A stretch of DNA of 53,070 nt, taken from assembly GCA_944326115.1 (NCBI GenBank), contig CALVCQ010000014.1:1-53070 (forward strand), in the 5' to 3' direction. Shown one piece after another: positions 36,601 through 45,600 of the stretch (positions within the stretch are counted from its first letter, which is position 1; every line of letters starts with the position of its first letter). The stretch comes from Candidatus Gastranaerophilales bacterium (GTDB lineage: Bacteria > Cyanobacteriota > Vampirovibrionia > Gastranaerophilales > Gastranaerophilaceae). The notes below the pieces were generated by a model that searched no databases, was not told where the DNA came from, and was given only the letters and a program-made list of their open reading frames with translations. Position numbers and translations under genes: made by a program.

Positions 36601-39600
36601 GTTAATGTAAATACCGGAAACACCGATGCAAGAATTGAAGACTCTGTGATTGCATCTGACGGCGATGTTCTTGTTCAGGCTGATTCACTTCAGGACTTCA
36701 AAACCATTATGGTCGTAGGCGGTGCAGGCGGTACTGCTGCGGTTAATGGTTCAGTAAACTCCAATACCGCAAAAGATACTACAACTGCCTTGATTAAAAA
36801 TTCAGATGTAACTAAATCAAAAAGCGTTACAGTTCAGGCAAAAGCAAAAGACGATGTTGAAAGTATAAACCTTGCTGCGCAGGGTGCAGGCACTGCCTCT
36901 GTCGGCGGTATAGTTTATAACAACAATTACCTGAACACTGTAAATGCCGGTATTGAAGGCAAGAAATCCTCAGGTATTGCATCAGGAGGCAAAGTCAAGG
37001 TTGATGCAAAATCTTCAGAAAGCTTTTCTGCAAATGTTGCAATGATTGGTGCAGGCGGCACAGCTTCCGTTAACGGTGTTGCAATTGTTAATGTAATAAA
37101 TTCAAATATAAATTCTTATATTAACAATTCTGATGTGAATGCTCGCAGCATAGATGTATTTGCAAATCACAACTTTAATAAAGAAAAATACGGTGACAAG
37201 ACTAACGTTTTCACCGAATTTATGGACACAAAAGGCACAAATGCTTCCTCAGATGATGAATCCATAGCAGTGGAAGATAAAAGCGTTGACTCTGACGATT
37301 TGGCAGGAGAATTGCTTCCGACTGTTATTGTCCTCGGCGTTTCTGCTGCAGGAACTGCTGCAATAAGCGCCAATACAATAGTTGATACAATAAACGCACA
37401 GACAATTGCTTCTGTATCAGGTTCTGAAATAGCAACAGTTGACGGTTTGAACATACAGGCAACAGCTGATGAAGTATTGTATAATGCGCTGGCCGGTGTT
37501 GCTGCATCAGGCACTGTTTCAGCCGGTGCTACGGTTAATACAAATGTCCTTTCAAATACAACAAAAGCTAAACTTGCTGATTCAACAGTAAATACAGGTG
37601 ACGTAAGTGTTAATGCCGTACAAAATACAAACCTTAATACAGTCCTCTTTATGGCTTCCGGAGCCGGTTCAGGGGCAAGTGTGAACGGCGTTGTCGGCGT
37701 GAACACAATATCTAATAATACAATTGCAACAATCAATAACTCAAAAATTCTTTTGGCAGAAAACACTAAAGTTTCAGCAGAAACAAATGTTCAGGCTAAT
37801 TCTATAGGGGTTGCCGGCGGCGGAGTAGGTGTAGGCGCTTCTGTAAACGGTCTGACCCTTACGAATGTTTCAACAGGCAGTACCTTAGCTTCAATAGAGA
37901 ACAACAGTGTAATTGAACAGGGTGCAGCAAATGTCAGTTCATCTGCTGACACAACAATGTATAACCTTATAGTCGGCGGAAGTGTAGCAGGAACAGGCGG
38001 CTCCGTGGGCGTTTATGCTCCGGTTAACGTCTTAAATAACAATGTAAACGCTTATATTTCAGGTTCTAAACTAAACAATAATACTACAGGTAGCAAAGTA
38101 AGTGCTGATTCTGATGCTACACTAAAAACCCTTGTTGCTGTAGCCGGTGTTGCCGGTATAGGCGGCTCTGTAGGCGCTTCAGCTTTAGTAAATGTTATAG
38201 ACAATGATGTTCTTGCTTATGTACTTAACAGCACTATAACAGGCGGAGATTTTGCAATAAATGCTGAACAGAATTCTTCTCTTGACGGACTTGTTGCTGC
38301 TGTTCAAGCAGGCGGTATTGCAGCTGCAGCCACAGTTAATGTTGTTACAAATACATTAAATGACAGAGTAAAAGCTTATGCTGATAATCTTATTTCTACG
38401 GCAAATCTTGATATAGACGCTGTATCAACAGAAAGAATTGCCTATGATATGGCTGCATTAAGCGGTTCAGGTGTCGGTGTAACAGGTGCTGCTATAGTTA
38501 ATGTTATAAGCAATCAGCTTGAAGCTTATATAACAAACAGTGAACTTAAAGGCGGCTCTGCTGATATTGATACAAATCAAACGATTACACTTGATAATGC
38601 AATAATCGGCGGTTCAATAGGTGCGGTTGCAGTAGGCGGAGGAACTATTGTAAATACAGTTTCCAATGGAAACTCAGCATATGTAAAAGATACATATGCT
38701 GAGATATCTTCTGTAAGTGTAAATGCACAAACTACAGAAAATATTACAAGTGATAATATAATGGCATCTGTCAGCGGAACTGCAAGCGGTGCTGTAAGCG
38801 CTCTTGTAAACGTTCTTGAGGGTACAACACAGGCTTATATTGATGCCGGTTCAAACAACATTACCTCATCAGGTGCTGTTACTATCGAGGCAAAAGATAC
38901 CTTGACTCTTAACAACTTGTCAGGCTCTGCTGCTGCGTCTGTAACAGGTTCAGGTGCTGCATCAGTCAATGTAAATGTTATTAATAATGCTGTAAAAGCA
39001 GAACTTTTAAGCGCAAACGACGCAAAAATCACGGCCGGGTCAGTTGATGTAACGGCTATATCCAATATGACAAATAATGTTACAACCAGCTCTCTTGCAG
39101 GCGGTCTTACAGCCGGTGTAGCAGGAACAGTGTCTGTTACTTCTATCGGTGACAGATTCTCAGAATCTTCAACGGTTTCATCAGCCAATGCAGACGATTC
39201 CGTCAAGGAAGCTCAAAACACGGCAAATGCTGCAGGCAGCGGTTTGAAACTTGTTCAAAATGATGACGGTTCTATAACGGTCGCTGATGCAAATTCTACA
39301 GGTGCTGATTACAAAAATTACGAAACACCGGAGGTATCACTTACAAAAGGCACAGCCACTGCAAAAGAGGGTACGGTAGCTAATATTTCTGCAAATGTTG
39401 AAACAACAGGCGGTGATATAAACGTTAAAGCAGAAAATAAAGTTAATAATACCGTAAAAAATGCCACGGCTTCAGTGGGTGCAATCGGTGCCGGTGCGTC
39501 AGTAATGGTAACAGACACAAATTACAACACCTCCGCACAAATTACCGATGGCAATATAAAATCTGCAAAAAATATAAACGTTAATGCAAAAAGTGATATA

Positions 39601-42600
39601 AAAGCAACTACAGAAGCCACAAGCGCTTCTGCCGGTGCCGTATCAATCGGCGGTAATGTTGCTTACTTTAGCAACAACGCAATTACAGAGGCAATAATCG
39701 GTTCTGATAACACAGCAGGCATGACTGTTAATGCAAAAGACGTAAATATTACTGCTGAGTCCGTTGATAATATATCATCTAAAGCAATAGGCGGTTCTGC
39801 CGGTCTGGTGAGCGTTTATGCAGTAATTGCGCTTGCAGATGCTAATAATGAGATTAATGCAGCTGTTTTGGGCGACAATCTTAATCTGAAGGCAGACAAT
39901 CTTTCTGTAAAATCTATAAATACAAGTGATTTGACTTCTGAAATGGCAGCCGGCGGCGCATCACAGTATGGTGCGATTGCTCTTGTGAATGAAGCAAGTT
40001 CAAATGCAGTTTCTAATGCTATTATCAATGCGACAGGCAATATTGCATTGAACAATGATTTGAATGTTGTAACAGAAACAGGTCACATAAATACTACAGC
40101 AAAAGTTGCACTCGGTTCTATTGCTGTGATAGGCGGCAATGCAATTGAACAAAAAGCAGAGTCTGCGTCTGTATTTAATTCAAAAATAAATTCGGAAACA
40201 CAAAAGGGATTAAAAATCTCTTCCAAAAACGCTAATGTAAAAGCAGGCTTGAAAAAAGATACAAATGAAGCAGGCGACATAAATGCAAAAGTAGAGGCTG
40301 TTTCAGCAGGTATCACTCTTATTGGCGGTACTGCTACAATTATGAAAGCTGATGCTGCTGCAAATACCAATGTTGTTGTAGAAAATGCTGATATTAACGC
40401 AAATGAAAGTATATCACTAAAATCTGCTTTAGATAGAGAAGCCTCGTCTTCTTCAGAAGCATTGTCAATAGGCGGTATAACTATCGGAGTTACGACTATT
40501 CAAACAATTGCAGACGGTGATTCTGTAATAGATGCATCTTCCGGCATATTGAGCGCGGATAATGTCAATATTTCATTATCAGATACAGCTTCAACAAACG
40601 CACAGTCAGTAAGAGGTTCAATATCTCTGGCAGACGGCAGCGGAATAAAAACCGAGTCCAGTATTCAGACAGATGCAAATATAAAAACAGGCTCTATGAA
40701 TGCAAATAACATAGATGTTGTGTTAAATAATACTAAAACTGCCAAGGTTTCTGATTCAGCAACATCAGGCGGTGTTGTAATTGTCGGAGCAAGTGATATT
40801 GATACAAAAACGGCTGGAAATTCCGGTGTTGAAACATCCGGTACCATAAAAGGGTATGGAGATAACAAATCTGCCCAAAACTTTAATATAACAATTACGG
40901 ACAACTCAGAAGCCGAAAATGAAGTTTCAAACGCTAATTATGGAGTACTCGGTGTAGGTACGGTGACTATTGACAGCAATGTATCTTCTACGATTGATAA
41001 TCTTATTGCAGGTGACATACACTCAAATAATATAAGTATTCAAAGCAACCTTAACAGAACCTCGACAGCGAACGGCACAGGCAGCGCCGCAGGGCTTTCA
41101 GGTATTTCTGTAATAAATATGAACAGTACAATAGGTCAAGACAGCACTACAGCAAACGGTGCAACTACCACTATAACTGCGGCTATTGCTGATGCTGCCG
41201 GTACTGTGGATATAGATTCTAATGCTACAAACACTGCAAAAACATACGTTGCAGATTCAACAGCAGGCTTGATTGCTATTGCTCACGGAACTGCCAACAA
41301 CAATCTTAATTCTGTAAATACTTTAAATATTCAAAATGCGGACATTGATATAGACGGAACATTTGATGTTTCTGCAAAAAATACAAATAATATTGCAATG
41401 ACAAAACGTTCTTCCGGCGGCGGGTTTATCGCTGTTAAAGGCGGAGAATTAAAAAATAATATTAATTCTAATGCACAGATTAATATAAAGAACTCAAATA
41501 TAAATGCCGGAAATATGAATATTGCATCAAAAACAGAATTCGGCTCAGTCGGTACTGTTCAGTACGATGACAGCGACGGCGGCTTTATTACAGAATCAGG
41601 TGCAAAAATAAATAACACTATAAATCAAAAAAATAACGTAACAATTGATAATTCTATACTTACTGCAGAAGGTGATTTGACTGTATCACAACAGTCAGAT
41701 TCAGACTTCCATCAGGCAATAAAAGCGTCTGCTTCCGGATTTTTAACATATAAAAGGGCAGAGTCTGTCTTGAATGTTATAAATGAAAACGTGATGAATA
41801 TTACGGAAGGAACAGAAATTTCAGCAAACGATGTATTTATAGAATTAGATTCAAACAATAATTTGTCCTCAAAAACGGATGTTAGTGCAAGTCACTTTGC
41901 AGGTTATCCAAAATCTCATGCATATTTGACTCTGTCAAATAAAAACCATATGACAAATAACGGTACTATTACATCAAGCGGCAGTACAAATATTGCCTTC
42001 CTTAAAGATTCTAAAAATACCCTGACACAGGATGCATATCTGCACGCTCAGGCATCTGTTGCTGTCGGTTCGGCAGAGGGTAGTCTTACTTATAATACCG
42101 ATAACAAACTTGATATCGGCGAAAAAGGAATTATTGCATCTGACAAAGATGTAATAATAAACTTTGATAACGGAACAAATAGTTTTAATGCAAGAACCAA
42201 GTCTGTTAAAGTATCAAGATTGTTATTTGGTATACCTATTACCGATACTGATGAGAGAAGTAATATAACTAAAAATTACCAAAATGCAATGAAATTGGAT
42301 GGCGAAGTTTCAGCCGGTATCGGTTCACAAAAATACATGCAGATAGACAAAGACGGAAATATTGTTAAAGATTCATTAAAAGGCTTTAGTGATAAAGATT
42401 ATAAACAGGAACAGGCAGGAAATAAAACTTCTGCCGAAGTTACACAAGATGCAATTGACTCTATAAATGTTCAGAAGGATTATATAGAATCCCATATTAC
42501 CGCTCTCGAGGAAGATAAGGCAGCAAATCAGGAAAAAATTGAGTATTATCAAGCTCAAATTGCTGAACTTCAAGAAATTATAAAGAAATATGAAAATGCT

Positions 42601-45600
42601 GCAAAAATTTCAGAAAGCGAAGTTAACGCATCTATAGAAAACAATATAAAAAACAACCTTGTATCTGCAGCAGGCCAGGGACAAGACAATTCCTCCGTTC
42701 CGGATAGTGCATATGATACAATAAAGAATCAGCAGAATAATAATATTGCTAACGCAGAAAAAACATATAATGATATTTTGAATGATCCGAATAAAACTCA
42801 GGCAGAAAAAGATCAGGCTTATATTGATTATCAAAATGCCCTCAACAGTGCTTTAGAAAATGCTCTAAATGAATATAAGTATGAATATGAATACACATAT
42901 ACTGTAACTGATGATAAAGGCAATACAGAAACAAAAACAGAAACAAGAGAAACAGCGTTAAGTCAACAGCAAAAAGATAATATTCTTGCATTGGTTGACA
43001 AAGTACAGGAGAACTATACCTTTGATTCAAACGGTATGGCAATGTATAACGGTAAAATTGTAGAAAATGATTCTTATAATACAGCTATATCTAATGTAGA
43101 AAACCAAATAACGGATTTGAAAACCCAACAAGAAGTTTACTCGAAGGCAAATGAGCAAATCGCTGAAAAAGCATCTGCTTTGAGCGAACAAATGTCTGAT
43201 TTAGATGAACAAATAGCTCATTTAGAAGATAATCCGCTTGACGGAATGGAAATATCAAATGCGTATATTGAGTTTGATGATATTATTACCCAAACACCGA
43301 AAATAGAAATCACGGGTATCACAAAAGATAACCTGACAGGTGATGGCGAGTTTAAAATTTATCTCCCGGGATTGACTATAGACAATTATTCCAACAGTGA
43401 TTTGATTTTCAATGTTGTTAATCTTGCTGCTAGAGAAAACGGCGGATTAACAATAGGCGGAGTAAGCTTTGATTCTTATCTTGATACCGGTAAACCAATT
43501 GCTGACAATGTTCTGTATGTAACAGAAAGAAATAATGATGCGATAAAAGATAATACAATTACAATAAATAATTATTTTGACCATAACAATCCGCTAAATG
43601 CAGGTAAAAATCCGTCTGATATTATTTTTAATAATATAGTTTCAACATCTGACTTAATCGATATCTGGAATGAAAGCGGAGATATAACCTTCAAAAATGT
43701 GCTTACTTCTGACAGAAAGAGTATAATCGCAACTCAGGGCAATATTGTATATGACAATCAAAATACTGAATTTGCTCTTAATAAGGCTGATGACAGAGTT
43801 ATTGCAGGACAAAATATTACAATTAATGCCAAAAATATTAAAAACAACGGTACAATTAAGGCAGGTCGTGATGTCAGAAATATCACCATCACAGATGATA
43901 TGCTCAATAACCTTGTCTATGACCCGACAACAGGCAAGACAAATCTTATTAGCTTAGGCGGCAGTGACAAGTCTGCTTATCTCAATGACAACGGCAATAA
44001 CATAAAAGCTATCTACGAAGACGGTAAAATTAAATTGTTTGTTACCTCTCAAGACGGCGGCAATGTTGACTTAAACGGTACTGTCACAGGCAGCGGAACC
44101 GTATCTTATACTAACGGTTACAGCGAAGTTAAAGTTACCAATAATACTGATAAAACACTTGTTATAAACGATTTTAATAACAACAAAATGAACGGAACAC
44201 TGGATAACGCAGGTACTCTGACAGTAAATAAACAGGGCAAAGATTCTGCTGTTACTACAATAGTTTCCAATGGAAAAATAGAAACAGCAGGTGTTATCCA
44301 AAACGGCAAGGACGCTTTAAACAATCCGTCCAATAACAGCGTGCTTACTTTGCAGTCAGAAAACGGTGTTTTAATTAACGCACTTAATGACGGGCTTGGA
44401 AACAGAATAAATACTATTGATTCTGTCGGCTTGTTAAATGTTGTAAACAATAATGCTTCATCTGTAACAATTGACGGTACTGTTCAAAATACAGGTGATA
44501 TTAAGATACAAAATTCCGGTGCAGACGGCATTGTTATAACCAAAAATGGTGTTGTCAACAACAATGACGGAAATATAGAACTTGTAAACAACGGTAATGA
44601 AGGTATAGCCGTTTCAGGCACTGTGTATAATGCAAACGGTTCAATAAAACTTGACAACCAGAATACTCAGGCAGGAATACTTCTTGACAGCACAGGCTTT
44701 GTTCACAATGATAAAGGCGGAGATATAACCATCCAAAATACAGGCGCAAACGGTACTGTTATTCAGGGTATTGTTCAGGCAATAGTTGATAAAATTAATT
44801 TAATAAACTCTGATTCAGATATCCTCATAGGTGACGATACAACTAATGACAAATATCTGAACGCTTTAAATAATGATATAAATATAACAATAACAAACGG
44901 TGATTTATTGAACTCCGGCGTTGATAAAACGTTAATAGCTGCCGGTAAAGATTTAAATATCAGCGTTACAGACGGTGATATAGGAACAACCGACAATGCT
45001 CTTGCCGGTAAAGACCCTGGATTTGGCATAAATGCTTCAACAAGGGATAAAACTGAATCAATAAATATCAACGTAAAAGGTAAAATCACTGCAAAAGCTG
45101 AAAATAATACAAAAACGGATGACAGACTCATCAACCTTACAGCAAAAGATTCTGATATGAAACTTAATCAGATAAAGGCTGAGGGAAATGTCATTCTTAC
45201 GGCTGCCGAATGGGATACGGAAGACAGAAATCCAACACCCGGAGAATATGATTCGGAAAACTATTTTACCGGATATTCAATTATTAATGCTGCAGATGAC
45301 AAAACACAGCCGAATATTGTCGGCAAGAACATATCTCTAATTTCTAGCAATGATATAGGTTCATCGGATAATTACGTAACCTATGAACAAACAGGTACGG
45401 ACAATGATTACTTTAGCGCAGAGGCAGAAAATGACCTCTATGTACAAGGTATGGGTGATAAATCCAATATCTGGCAGCTGATATCAAAAAGAGGTAATAT
45501 TGCTTTATCATTCGACGGCGATTCCGTAATAAGAGAACTTACAAGCGGAAAAGATATTCAGATAGTAAGCAAAGGTAAAAATCTCACTATTTATGATATA

